From positions 1-51,068 of the forward strand of contig JARJFC010000029.1 of NCBI GenBank assembly GCA_029310945.1: DNA of 51,068 bases. The letters run 5' to 3'. Shown piece by piece: positions 43,013-51,068 of this stretch (position 1 is the stretch's first letter; every line of letters starts with the position of its first letter). This DNA is from Leptospira sp. 96542. Lineage in GTDB: Bacteria; Spirochaetota; Leptospiria; Leptospirales; Leptospiraceae. Position numbers and translations under genes: made by a program. A model generated the notes under the pieces. It made no database searches and had not been told where the DNA came from. It was given only the letters and a program-made list of their open reading frames with translations.

Positions 43013-44377
43013 TCACATAAAAAACAAATTCCATTGGGTGCCTCCCACATTTGTCCCATTCAAAAATGTTAAATCTCCCGTAGACTGGTTGATACTGAAT
43101 TGGTATATTTCATTCGTTGTTTTGTTGGCAAGGTAGGCAAACCTACCCGAAGGTTCAATGACGAGAAACCTAATGTCCGTAAGCAATGTTGAGATTGGAG
43201 TTAAAGGGGTGATGAGACCTGAATTTTGATCAATACTAAAACCATAGATAAAACCCGTAGATAAATTAACGAAGTACAAAAATTTCCCACTGGGGTGAAC
43301 TGTGCCACCGTTGAAATTACCAGCACTCGCTTGGCCTCCAGAGATCGTAAGCAAACCAGATTGTGAATCTAAATTCAAAATGGTTATATTGGGGGACGAT
43401 CCGATGTAGACAAATTTTCCACCTGGGTGGATGGCCATAAGACCAGAACTGTCAAATGTTGGACTTATACTCAGAAGTGTGAGAAAACCTGTGTTAGGGT
43501 CAATGGAAAACGATGTTAGTTGGTTTCCAGATGGGGCAAGAGCCAAAAGAAATTTACCAGTGGGATCAATGATAACTTGCGATGAGCTAGCCGACACATT
43601 GAATGAATTTTGGAATGAGAGCGTTCCGTCCCCGTTAATAAGATAATGGCCGATCCCACCACTTTCTTTTGCTGCATATAAAAAACGCCCATCGTTTGAA
43701 ATTGCTAAGTTTCTGGGTTGGTATTGGGCTGAAGCCGTTCCGTTTACTGTTAGGTTACCGTTGGCTGGATTTACTGCAAATTGTGAAATGGTATCGTCAT
43801 CAAAATTGCCTGTGTAGAGATACCGACCGAATGGATCAACCACGATGCCAGTTGGTGCGGCGCCAGTGGGAAAAAAATCATTATAGGTCAAAAAACCCGT
43901 TGTACTGTTCATTGTGGAACGAGTGACCTGATTGGCTCCATCTAAGGTTGCATAGACAATACCTGAGTATACCGTTACTGTACAGGTTCCGAATGCTCCT
44001 GATGCAGTAGCGATGATGTTCGTTTTACCGTTTGATACTGCTGTTACCAAGCCGTTGTTATCCACGGTGGCGATGCTTGGATTTGCAGATGTCCACTGGA
44101 AGCCTGATTCAATTGGGTTACCTGAATCGAAAAGGATAGCGGTCAATTGTCCTGCACTTTCTTTCTGCAAACCAAGGAAATTGGGATCGATGGTGATTGT
44201 TCGTGAATTCGAAACAAAGAGCCCCAAAAATGGATGAAGGTTCTGATTTTTTTTACTCGGCCAGATTAGGTCTTGTATGAAAGGGTTGAGGATGCAGGAG
44301 CTTGTTGTCAGAACAATAATGCCAGAAAATAGGCATTTGTATAAAAAATACCCAATCTGCTTTTGAACAGCTACCAT
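43013..44377 (-). CDS. Lipoprotein with Big_2 Ig-like domain and lactonase-type beta-propeller
   Basis: 454 residues. A relaxed lipobox at TTSSC (Cys28). One bacterial Ig-like group 2 domain (about 55-140) contains WTSANPSIATVDNNGLVTAVSNGKT-type residues. A beta-propeller of about seven blades follows (from about 143), each with a PSGKFLY- or DPFGRYLY-like turn, as in 6-phosphogluconolactonase-like proteins. Propellers with this look in Leptospira are surface proteins and probably not enzymes. It is upstream of the DUF1566 lipoprotein on the same strand with an 80-bp gap. Confidence 0.85.
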   Translation of the reverse strand: MVAVQKQIGYFLYKCLFSGIIVLTTSSCILNPFIQDLIWPSKKNQNLHPFLGLFVSNSRTITIDPNFLGLQKESAGQLTAILFDSGNPIESGFQWTSANPSIATVDNNGLVTAVSNGKTNIIATASGAFGTCTVTVYSGIVYATLDGANQVTRSTMNSTTGFLTYNDFFPTGAAPTGIVVDPFGRYLYTGNFDDDTISQFAVNPANGNLTVNGTASAQYQPRNLAISNDGRFLYAAKESGGIGHYLINGDGTLSFQNSFNVSASSSQVIIDPTGKFLLALAPSGNQLTSFSIDPNTGFLTLLSISPTFDSSGLMAIHPGGKFVYIGSSPNITILNLDSQSGLLTISGGQASAGNFNGGTVHPSGKFLYFVNLSTGFIYGFSIDQNSGLITPLTPISTLLTDIRFLVIEPSGRFAYLANKTTNEIYQFSINQSTGDLTFLNGTNVGGTQWNLFFM

Positions 44378-44473
44378 GATTATTACCCGAGGTTTAGAAT
44401 GTATAGGTAAAGTCAGTAACTAAATGTACTATGTCATCCCTAATTTGAGTTTGGTTGGAAAATATTTTAACAT

Positions 44474-45709
44474 TTACATGAAACGCAGAACCTTCGGCAA
44501 AATGTTAGAAAATGAATTTTCTCTGACCTTGCCAATCAACCACAAAAAACTCGGTAGTAAAGTAATATGGATTCGAGTATAAGAAGTACTCAAATGCCAC
44601 GAAATATTTTGACTGGAGAAAAAGTAGATAAGGTTATAAAAAATTAAAATTGAGAAGAGAAAGAAGCCAGTTGCCAGAGTGATTTTATCAAATGACAAAA
44701 AGGACAAAATGATCGAAATAAAATACAATCCGTACCATGTATGGAAATGAAACTCGAAAAAATAAATCCATATGAATGGAATTTTATCTATGGATTGTGA
44801 AAAAATAGTTTTTGAATCCGAAAAGGAGGAAATACTAAAATCGGAAATACCATTTACTTTTGTTAAATTGTAAAAATATAAAAAGAGAATGGTTGGTACA
44901 ATTGTTCCCACTACGTATAACAGAATTTTTTTTAGTGATACTGTGGTTGTCTGGAAAATAAAAAAACGAATGAATACAATTGGAGTGAACAAAATAAAAA
45001 TTGCTAGTCCTTCAAATTTGAAGAGCGACAAAGAAGCAATTTGTAAACCCATAAAAAAAATAGAAGAGTTTGTTTTTGTAGGTTCTAAGTTGTGAAGATT
45101 GGAGATTGCCCATAAAATAAGGAAGGATAGGAGAAGGTCTGCACAAAGGTCGGATACAATGTTTAAAAAATTAATATTTGTGAGTAGTATGAGAATGGTA
45201 ATGCTCTTAAACATTAGGCTCTTCGTATTTTTAATGAGAAGGTAACAAGTTCCGAATACGAATAAAATTTGCATCGTATATAAAATAGGTATCCACCAAC
45301 TCCCAAAAAGGATCATAAACGAAGCAATCAAAATAGGAAGTCCGATTGGGTATTCGGGGTGGATACTTGCTGCCATGGGCATTTTAACATTTGTGTGGTT
45401 TAAAAACTCAGCTGTGATGGATTTTGCTTTGAGATTCCAGTTAGCCCAAGAATCCCACATTCCATATGGTTCAACATCCCACCTTTCGGTTGCTAAATAG
45501 AAAAATATGAGTGTAAAGAAAAGTGTCAAAGAAAGATTCCATTTTTCTCTTTGGAAAAAATGAAAAATATTCTTTTGCTGATAATATAATATTATGAAAA
45601 GTGAAATGATAGGAGGTAATGGAAATATAATTCGGAAAGAAATTGGTAAAAAAAACAAAAAACAAATCGTATAACATAAATAAGCAAATACTATTAAAAA
45701 TAGATTCAT
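44474..45709 (-). CDS. Multi-spanning membrane protein, probable GT-C-type glycosyltransferase
   Basis: 411 residues with about ten membrane helices. WDSWANWNLKAKSI, followed by HPEYPIGLPILIASF, is the loop pattern seen in membrane glycosyltransferases of the ArnT/GT39-like kind, which use lipid-linked sugars; the catalytic Asp would be in WDSW. Base composition is more AT-rich than the neighbours. The start overlaps the previous gene by 4 bp (ATGA). Acceptor unknown. Confidence 0.72.
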   Translation of the reverse strand: MNLFLIVFAYLCYTICFLFFLPISFRIIFPLPPIISLFIILYYQQKNIFHFFQREKWNLSLTLFFTLIFFYLATERWDVEPYGMWDSWANWNLKAKSITAEFLNHTNVKMPMAASIHPEYPIGLPILIASFMILFGSWWIPILYTMQILFVFGTCYLLIKNTKSLMFKSITILILLTNINFLNIVSDLCADLLLSFLILWAISNLHNLEPTKTNSSIFFMGLQIASLSLFKFEGLAIFILFTPIVFIRFFIFQTTTVSLKKILLYVVGTIVPTILFLYFYNLTKVNGISDFSISSFSDSKTIFSQSIDKIPFIWIYFFEFHFHTWYGLYFISIILSFLSFDKITLATGFFLFSILIFYNLIYFFSSQNISWHLSTSYTRIHITLLPSFLWLIGKVRENSFSNILPKVLRFM

Positions 45710-46158
45710 TTTGTAATCTCTAACAAAAGATAATGGTTCGATTCTGCAATTTTTCTAATTTCATCGCTCAAATTGCTGCGGTTATCGTTCGTTTTTAATA
45801 GAATATAATGTCCATGTTTCGGGGTTTGTGGAATTTTATTTTCACTTAATAAATGATAGTCGCATGGTATGGTGGAGAATTTGATTATTTGCGAAATTTC
45901 TCCACGTTCATTTTGTACTATTTCTGGAAATATAGATAAATTTTTATCGCAGTTCTTAATGTTTTGGTTAAAAAGTGACTCGAGTTCGGCTATAATTGTG
46001 TTTGCATACCGGAATGGAATTTTTGCATCCGACTGTTCTTTTTGTAAGTGAGAAAGGTATTTAAAATACTTTTTAAATGTTTGCGATTGGACAAAAAGTA
46101 TAAAAACCAAAAATGCCAAAAGGGCTGCGTACAAACTCCTTTTTAAAAAAGAGCTCAT
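45706..46158 (-). CDS. Single-pass membrane protein of unknown function
   Basis: 150 residues. One N-terminal helix (KRSLYAALLAFLVFILFVQS) then an extracytoplasmic domain with two Cys (69 and 99 or so) that could pair. It lies 2 bp after the polA stop and overlaps the membrane glycosyltransferase by 4 bp, so it is in the polA transcript. Not recognised. Confidence 0.6.
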   Translation of the reverse strand: MSSFLKRSLYAALLAFLVFILFVQSQTFKKYFKYLSHLQKEQSDAKIPFRYANTIIAELESLFNQNIKNCDKNLSIFPEIVQNERGEISQIIKFSTIPCDYHLLSENKIPQTPKHGHYILLKTNDNRSNLSDEIRKIAESNHYLLLEITK

Positions 46159-46160
46159 CT

Positions 46161-48926
46161 TTAATGTGCTTCATCCCAATTGGCTCCAAATTTTCCTTCC
46201 ACGACCACTGGCACTTTGAGTTTCATGGCCGACTCCATTTCTTTTTTTGCCATAGCCAAAAATTCTTTTTTTTCTTTTGGGTCTACTTCGAATACAAGTT
46301 CGTCGTGTACTTGTAAGATAATATGCGACTTGTATTTATTTTTTTTGATATTTTTATCAATGGCTATCATTGCCAATTTAATCATATCGGCAGATGTACC
46401 TTGTATGGGCGAGTTGATAGCCACACGTTTTGCACCTTCACTCGCCATTTTATGTGTAGAGTTGATCTCAGGCAGAAACCGTTTGCGGCCGAGTAATGTT
46501 TCTACATAACCATTTTTTTTGCAAAACTCTACAATTTCTTTCATATATTTTTCAACACCAGTATAGGTTGCAAAATACTTTTCAATGAATTCTTTTGCCT
46601 CTTTTCGGCTGATCCTTAGGTTATTGGAAAGACCAAAAGATGTAACACCATAAATAACAGAAAAGTTCACAACTTTTGCTTTGTTCCGCATATCTGATGT
46701 TACTTCAGATTCTCCTATTCCAAAAAGGCCAGCTGCTGTTCGTTTGTGGATGTCGGCTCCCGAATTGTAAGCATCGAGCATGGCAGGATCGTTCGAATAA
46801 TGAGCCATGATTCTTAGTTCGATTTGACTATAATCCAAAGATAAAATTTCAAATCCTTTTTTGGCTATAAAACCTTTCCGTAACATCCTTCCTTCTTCAT
46901 CTTTGATAGGAATATTTTGTAGGTTAGGATTGGTAGAAGACAATCTACCAGTTGCCGCAATGGTTTGGTTATAACTTGTATGGATTCTTCCTGTTTTAGG
47001 ATTAATGAGGGCTGGTAGGGTATCCGTATAAGTAGATTTGAGTTTTGAAAATTTTCTAAGTGCTAACAAGTCGTCAATGATTGGATGTGAACCAGCAAGA
47101 GATTCAAGTACAGAGTGGTCAGTACTATAACCTGTTTGTGTTTTTTTCTCCGCAGGTAGTTTTAAGTCTTCAAAGAGTACAACTTGTAATTCTTTAGTGG
47201 AATTTACATTGAAATCTCGCCCTGCATAAAAATGAATATTTTTTTCATGGTTTTTGATTTTGGAGTCAAATTGTTTGCTTAGAGATTCGAAATATGGTTT
47301 TTCTATGGTAACACCCGCATATTCCATATCCATCAAAGTATTTAGGATTGGCATCTCAATATCATAAAACAATGATTTGTTGGGTTTCTCCTCCATTTTG
47401 GGAGATAAAATTTCAAAAAGCTGTAATGTTATATCCGCATCTTCACATGCATATTCAGATACTTTGTCTGGATCTATATCGTAAAGGTTTTGTTTCTTTT
47501 TTCCTGTTCCTACCAGTTCATCATAGGTGATTGTTTTGTAGTCCAAATAATCAATCGCCATATCGTCCATATTATGGCGGCGTTCACCAGGTTTTAGTAG
47601 ATAAGAAGCAAGCATCGTATCAAAGTGAATTCCAGAAAGTTTTATATTATGATTTTTGAATACGATGGCATCATATTTGATGTTCTGGCCAATTTTTTTT
47701 ATTTTATCGTTTTCTAAAATGGGTTTTAAAATGGGCAAACAATCCTCCCAAGATGGGAGGAGGTGTGAGTATATCGATTCAGAATGAGAAAAAGCAATGT
47801 AGTAAGCTGTGCCTACCTTTTGGCAAAAAGACATACCTAAAATTTCCGCAAGCATTGGGTCTTGGGATGTTGTTTCTGTATCAACGGAAATCGGTTTTTT
47901 TATATCAAGTTTGGCGACAATTTTTTTAAGTTCATCCACTGTTTTGATTCGAGTATAAACTTTTTTAATTTCTTTTTTGTCTTTCGATTTTGCGGATGTT
48001 TTGGACTTACTGTTTTCTGTTTCAGAAGTATTATCGTCTGTTAGTTTGATACCTGCTTGTTTAGCCAGGTCACGATGGAGGACGTTAAAACCTTCTTCTT
48101 TGAAATAGTTTACTTTTTTTGGGTCAAAATAATTCGGAACTTTTAGATCAGACTTTTTAATATCCAATTTTAAGTTTGTGACGATGGTTGCTAGTTTTCT
48201 TGAAAGAAATGCATTTTCTTTATCATTCGTTAGTTTGTCGATAAGGGATTTGTTTTTTACTTTGTCTAGGTTTTTATAAATGGTTTCTAAATTTCCAAAC
48301 TCTTGTATGAGTTTTGATGCACCTTTTTCGCCAATGCCCTTGACACCTGGGATGTTATCGGAAGTATCTCCCACAAGACCCATATAATCGGTTACTTGTT
48401 CTTTAGTGATTCCAATGTTCTCTTTCACCCATTTTGGATTTATTTTTTCAAATTCAGAAACTCCTCGTTTGCCACGTAACATGAGTATGTTTTTGTCTAA
48501 AACTTGGTATAAATCTTTGTCACTGGATAAAATGACGATTTCATCAAAATCTTTACTAAATTTTTTGCAAAGTGATCCAATGATGTCGTCTGCTTCGATT
48601 CCATCAATTTTATACATTGGAAATTCCAAAGCTTCGAGCATGTTATAAATTTGTTTGATCTGTGGTTTCAGATCCTCAGGCATTGGTTTTCTTTGTGCTT
48701 TGTATGCTTCGTACAAATCGTTACGTTCCAAACGAGTGCCTGGATCAAATGTAAACGCAATATGTGAGACTTTTTCGTCCGTTAAGAGTTTGAATAACAT
48801 CCTCCAAAAACCAAAAATAGCACCACTGGGAAGTCCCGTTTTAGAATTGGTTAGGTTGGATGCGGCAAAGGCAAAGTAAGCGCGAAAGGCAAGTGCATGT
48901 CCATCAATGATGAGTAATCGGTTCAT
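46161..48926 (-). CDS. polA: DNA polymerase I
   Basis: 921 residues with all three activities. The 5'-3' flap nuclease occupies about 1-290 (LIIDGHALAFRAYFA, GIEADDIIGSL, GDTSDNIPGVKGIGEKGA). A charged linker follows (about 300-325). The 3'-5' proofreading domain (about 330-520) keeps its metal residues in SVDTETTSQDP, QNIKYDAIVF and YACEDADITLQL. The polymerase (about 560-921) has motif A LSLDYSQIELRIMAHYS, motif B RNKAKVVNFSVIYGV and motif C LQVHDELVFE. It fills gaps and removes RNA primers. The start overlaps the GT4 gene by 4 bp. Confidence 0.97.
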   Translation of the reverse strand: MNRLLIIDGHALAFRAYFAFAASNLTNSKTGLPSGAIFGFWRMLFKLLTDEKVSHIAFTFDPGTRLERNDLYEAYKAQRKPMPEDLKPQIKQIYNMLEALEFPMYKIDGIEADDIIGSLCKKFSKDFDEIVILSSDKDLYQVLDKNILMLRGKRGVSEFEKINPKWVKENIGITKEQVTDYMGLVGDTSDNIPGVKGIGEKGASKLIQEFGNLETIYKNLDKVKNKSLIDKLTNDKENAFLSRKLATIVTNLKLDIKKSDLKVPNYFDPKKVNYFKEEGFNVLHRDLAKQAGIKLTDDNTSETENSKSKTSAKSKDKKEIKKVYTRIKTVDELKKIVAKLDIKKPISVDTETTSQDPMLAEILGMSFCQKVGTAYYIAFSHSESIYSHLLPSWEDCLPILKPILENDKIKKIGQNIKYDAIVFKNHNIKLSGIHFDTMLASYLLKPGERRHNMDDMAIDYLDYKTITYDELVGTGKKKQNLYDIDPDKVSEYACEDADITLQLFEILSPKMEEKPNKSLFYDIEMPILNTLMDMEYAGVTIEKPYFESLSKQFDSKIKNHEKNIHFYAGRDFNVNSTKELQVVLFEDLKLPAEKKTQTGYSTDHSVLESLAGSHPIIDDLLALRKFSKLKSTYTDTLPALINPKTGRIHTSYNQTIAATGRLSSTNPNLQNIPIKDEEGRMLRKGFIAKKGFEILSLDYSQIELRIMAHYSNDPAMLDAYNSGADIHKRTAAGLFGIGESEVTSDMRNKAKVVNFSVIYGVTSFGLSNNLRISRKEAKEFIEKYFATYTGVEKYMKEIVEFCKKNGYVETLLGRKRFLPEINSTHKMASEGAKRVAINSPIQGTSADMIKLAMIAIDKNIKKNKYKSHIILQVHDELVFEVDPKEKKEFLAMAKKEMESAMKLKVPVVVEGKFGANWDEAH

Positions 48927-50032
48927 TTGGTTCCTTCTCCGTACAAACTGTCCCCTAAAAATGAATAATAAATGAGTTTTGTTTTTTCAACCGTTTTGGT
49001 TACAGAAAATCGTTTGACCGCCCCTTTGTTCAGGTTCCCCATTCGGATTCTTTCTGCTTCATTTTCGACCAAGTTGTCAAACGAAGCTGCGATAGAAGTG
49101 AAGTCTCCCACATTATGAACATAAGAGCCAGTTCCTTCTGTCAACATTTCGGCTATTCCGCCGCCACGAGTCGCAACAATGGGAAGTGAAGATGCCATCG
49201 CATCCAGAACCGAAGTACCAAGGCCTTCTTCTTTTGAAGTTAAGGTGAAAATATCAAATAGCGAGAGTAAAGCGGGAACATCGGTTCTGTAACCAGTAAA
49301 GATGACTTTCGAATTTATGCCAAGGTTTGTACTGAGGGTTTTTAGTTTTTTTTCTAATTTACCTTCTCCAACAATGAGTACTTTAAAATCGGCAGAGGTT
49401 TTCATTTCTGCAATGGCTCTGAGTAATGTTTCTTGGTCTTTGTGGTCGACAAGGGCTGCAACATTTCCGATGGTGATGGTTTTTTTTGAAAGTTCAAATT
49501 CTTCTCTTAAATGATCGGAAGTTACTTGTTTTTGAAATCGTTTTAAGTCAATGCCTGAATACACTGTGATCAGTTTTTCGGGAGCGATTCCTGCTTCTAT
49601 CATCACCTGTTTGATTTTTTGGGAAACTGGCAAATAATAATCGTTAGCTTGGTGTCTATATTTCCAACGTGAAAACAAACTGGATTTTGGTTTGAAATCC
49701 ACCCTTCGCGAAACGATCAAAGGAATGTTGAGTGAATTTCTTTTGGCAAAGAGTGCCAATGTATGGGCATGCGCCGTGTGCGTGTGGATGAGTTTAACAT
49801 TCTGTTCAATGCAGATGGATCTTATTTTTTTAAAAGCAGGTCTATCCCATTCACCACGCATCTCTACGGGTATAAACTTTAAACCTTCCTCAATGCATTT
49901 TGATTCCAAAGGTGAGTTTGGCTGCCCAATGATGATTTGCGGAATTTTATACGATGATAAACCAGTGGCGAGGTAGAATAATTGTTGTTCACCACCACGC
50001 CATTCGCGTGAGGTATTGATGTGTAAGATCAA
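48923..50032 (-). CDS. Glycosyltransferase family 4
   Basis: About 369 residues from a TTG at 50032, chosen because it directly follows the RsbW-like stop and starts the protein at MILHINTSREWRGGEQQL, the usual GT4 beginning; an ATG at 50110 would overlap that gene by 77 bp. Two Rossmann domains: donor-site motif KEEGLGTSVLDAMASSLPIVATRGGGIAEML carries the E-x7-E type nucleotide-sugar loop, and VYSGIDLKRF begins the second domain. Probably builds lipopolysaccharide or another envelope glycan; sugar and acceptor unknown. It overlaps polA by 4 bp. Confidence 0.92.
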   Translation of the reverse strand: MILHINTSREWRGGEQQLFYLATGLSSYKIPQIIIGQPNSPLESKCIEEGLKFIPVEMRGEWDRPAFKKIRSICIEQNVKLIHTHTAHAHTLALFAKRNSLNIPLIVSRRVDFKPKSSLFSRWKYRHQANDYYLPVSQKIKQVMIEAGIAPEKLITVYSGIDLKRFQKQVTSDHLREEFELSKKTITIGNVAALVDHKDQETLLRAIAEMKTSADFKVLIVGEGKLEKKLKTLSTNLGINSKVIFTGYRTDVPALLSLFDIFTLTSKEEGLGTSVLDAMASSLPIVATRGGGIAEMLTEGTGSYVHNVGDFTSIAASFDNLVENEAERIRMGNLNKGAVKRFSVTKTVEKTKLIYYSFLGDSLYGEGTK

Positions 50033-50033
50033 A

Positions 50034-50666
50034 TTATAAGTGTTTGGAACGATCGTATTCGAGTTCGATGATGGATCCCATAACTTTGAATCCGAGCGGA
50101 GCCTCGCCAACCATTCCTTCTCCGTGAAACATTACTCTTACGGAGTCCATCATGGCATTGATTATTTTCAATCCTTTTCCCATATTCTTATGTTTTTGGT
50201 TGTTTCCGTTGTAGGGGAGGCTTTCCCGTTTGCGATTTTGGTGGATTTTGATTTGGTTTAAAAAATTTGCGAAACAGGCAGATTGGTTGGTTCGGAGAAA
50301 ATTGGGATCGGTATCGGGGATGGAATTCGGTTGTTCCGAAAGCCCTGCACCATAATCCAAAATGTACAGAGTGAATTTCGAACCGCTGATCCTCCAGCGG
50401 CAAATGATGGTTTCATCACACTCGCAAGATACATTGGCTGCGACAGAATTGGTCAAGGCCTCGTCTGCCGCAAGTTCGATCTGTTGGATATTGTCGTTAG
50501 TAAACCCGTTTTGGGTCAAACTCTCACGCAGCTCTTTGCGGAATTGTTTGACAGAGGACATATCGGGTGGGAGGAACATGGCATAAGAACCAGGTTGGGG
50601 TTTCAGTAAATAGGTTTCTGCTGCTGAAGTTGATCCCAATTGCCCCTTACCCTCCCTACATTCCAT
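50034..50666 (-). CDS. RsbW-like anti-sigma-factor kinase (HATPase_c_2)
   Basis: 210 residues. The GHKL ATPase motifs are present: N box ELAADEALTNSVAAN, G1 DYGAGL and G2 GKGLKIINAMMD. This is the RsbW/SpoIIAB type that phosphorylates an anti-sigma antagonist and can hold a sigma factor. An insertion (about 125-165) lies before the G2 box. No STAS or sigma gene is near. A TTG at 50639 with GGGAGG 11 nt ahead is an alternative start, supported by a TATACT element that abuts the ATG at 50666. Confidence 0.82.
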   Translation of the reverse strand: MECREGKGQLGSTSAAETYLLKPQPGSYAMFLPPDMSSVKQFRKELRESLTQNGFTNDNIQQIELAADEALTNSVAANVSCECDETIICRWRISGSKFTLYILDYGAGLSEQPNSIPDTDPNFLRTNQSACFANFLNQIKIHQNRKRESLPYNGNNQKHKNMGKGLKIINAMMDSVRVMFHGEGMVGEAPLGFKVMGSIIELEYDRSKHL

Positions 50667-50736
50667 AGTATACGGAATTTATTGCAGAAAAAAAGACAAA
50701 AAACGAAGGAAGGGCATTTATTGTAAAAAAATTTCC

Positions 50737-51068
50737 CTATAATTGCAACTCAATCTCATTTGCAAGGGATTCCATCCTATGGAGGAGTTTTTCTTTGCCC
50801 AAAAGGTGGAATAATATTGGTAGTTCCAGTCCGTGTGACTTCCCTGTGGTGATGGCCCGGATGGGCATAAAGAGAGTCCGTCCTTTTTCTCCAGAGATTT
50901 CGCCTGTTTTTGCCATTGTTTCTTTGAAGGAATCGGGCGAGGCGAGGTCACTGGATTTGACTTGGTTGTAAAAGGTTTGGCAGACCTTGGGTCCATTTCC
51001 ATCCAGCGCCAGTTGTTTGGCTTCTGCATTTTCGAATTGTAAACTCTCTAAGAAAAACTCTTCGATGT
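50737..51068 (-). CDS. gltX: Glutamyl-tRNA synthetase, C-terminal part, cut by the window edge
   Basis: Reading leftward, 110 codons to a TAG at 50739-50737. The C-terminal anticodon-binding domain of class I GluRS is clear: [25 protein letters not shown], then [23 protein letters not shown] at the end. The frame is open to the window edge, so the catalytic domain lies outside. GluRS charges tRNA-Glu (and, in many bacteria lacking GlnRS, tRNA-Gln). Confidence 0.92.
   Translation of the reverse strand, partial: IEEFFLESLQFENAEAKQLALDGNGPKVCQTFYNQVKSSDLASPDSFKETMAKTGEISGEKGRTLFMPIRAITTGKSHGLELPILFHLLGKEKLLHRMESLANEIELQL

Noticed and set aside
42936..43136. 66-codon plus-strand frame between two lipoprotein genes
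   Set aside because: Mostly antisense to the propeller gene; no ribosome site; no recognisable domain.
50718..51029. 103-codon open frame at the right end on the minus strand
   Set aside because: It lies in another frame over gltX; the gltX frame (stop at 50737) gives the clear GluRS C-terminus.

Overview
The window looks like a chromosomal segment of a Leptospira species, most likely one of the saprophytic (L. biflexa-like) group. This rests on the AT-rich coding style, the many lipoproteins with relaxed spirochaetal lipoboxes, the membrane sensors with a 7TMR-DISM layout, and the combination of lpxD, heme oxygenase, ornithine-lipid acyltransferase and UMF1-type transporter genes. The genus call is an inference from gene content; no species marker such as rRNA lies in the window. 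There is no complete mobile element and no CRISPR array. About 48 protein genes and two tRNA genes are supported.

Left part (1-8.2 kb, mostly minus strand): a cysteine-patterned small lipoprotein; a translationally coupled pair of class III nucleotide cyclases, one with an intact active site and one very large and catalytically degenerate; then a spore-photoproduct-lyase-like radical SAM protein overlapping a nucleoside phosphorylase-like gene. From 8.2 to 13.6 kb a plus-strand operon holds glutathione peroxidase, a ChaN-like protein, a class A penicillin-binding protein with an N-terminal zinc ribbon, and two exported proteins of unknown function. The 13.6-14.1 kb stretch carries a direct repeat that includes the 3' end of tRNA-Tyr, then tRNA-Tyr and tRNA-Thr on the minus strand.

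Middle (14.1-30.7 kb): a small membrane protein, the N-terminal half of a split transketolase, a SirB1-like protein and a polyprenyl diphosphate synthase run on the plus strand. They are followed by a minus-strand sensory unit (lipoprotein, 7TMR-DISM histidine kinase, small exported peptide). A compact plus-strand operon then links a ClC chloride channel/antiporter with a retropepsin-like protease, an inactive-transglutaminase 7TM protein and a RimK-related ATP-grasp ligase. MazG, LpxD and a minus-strand redox cluster (BFD-like ferredoxin, RibD/DHFR-like reductase, LigB-type dioxygenase, DoxX behind a perfect palindromic operator) come next.

Right part (30.7-51 kb): a UMF1-type transporter; an overlapping WYL regulator / DUF2779 nuclease / esterase set that could be a defence or DNA-processing unit; a heme oxygenase with an MFS partner behind a Fur-like box; an OlsB-like acyltransferase overlapping a PiT-like permease; three Leptospira-style surface or membrane proteins; and a minus-strand operon of an RsbW-like ATPase, a GT4 glycosyltransferase, polA and two membrane proteins. 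The window ends inside gltX. The best candidates for a little-described system are the cyclase/pseudocyclase pair, the ClC-linked ATP-grasp operon and the WYL-DUF2779 unit.
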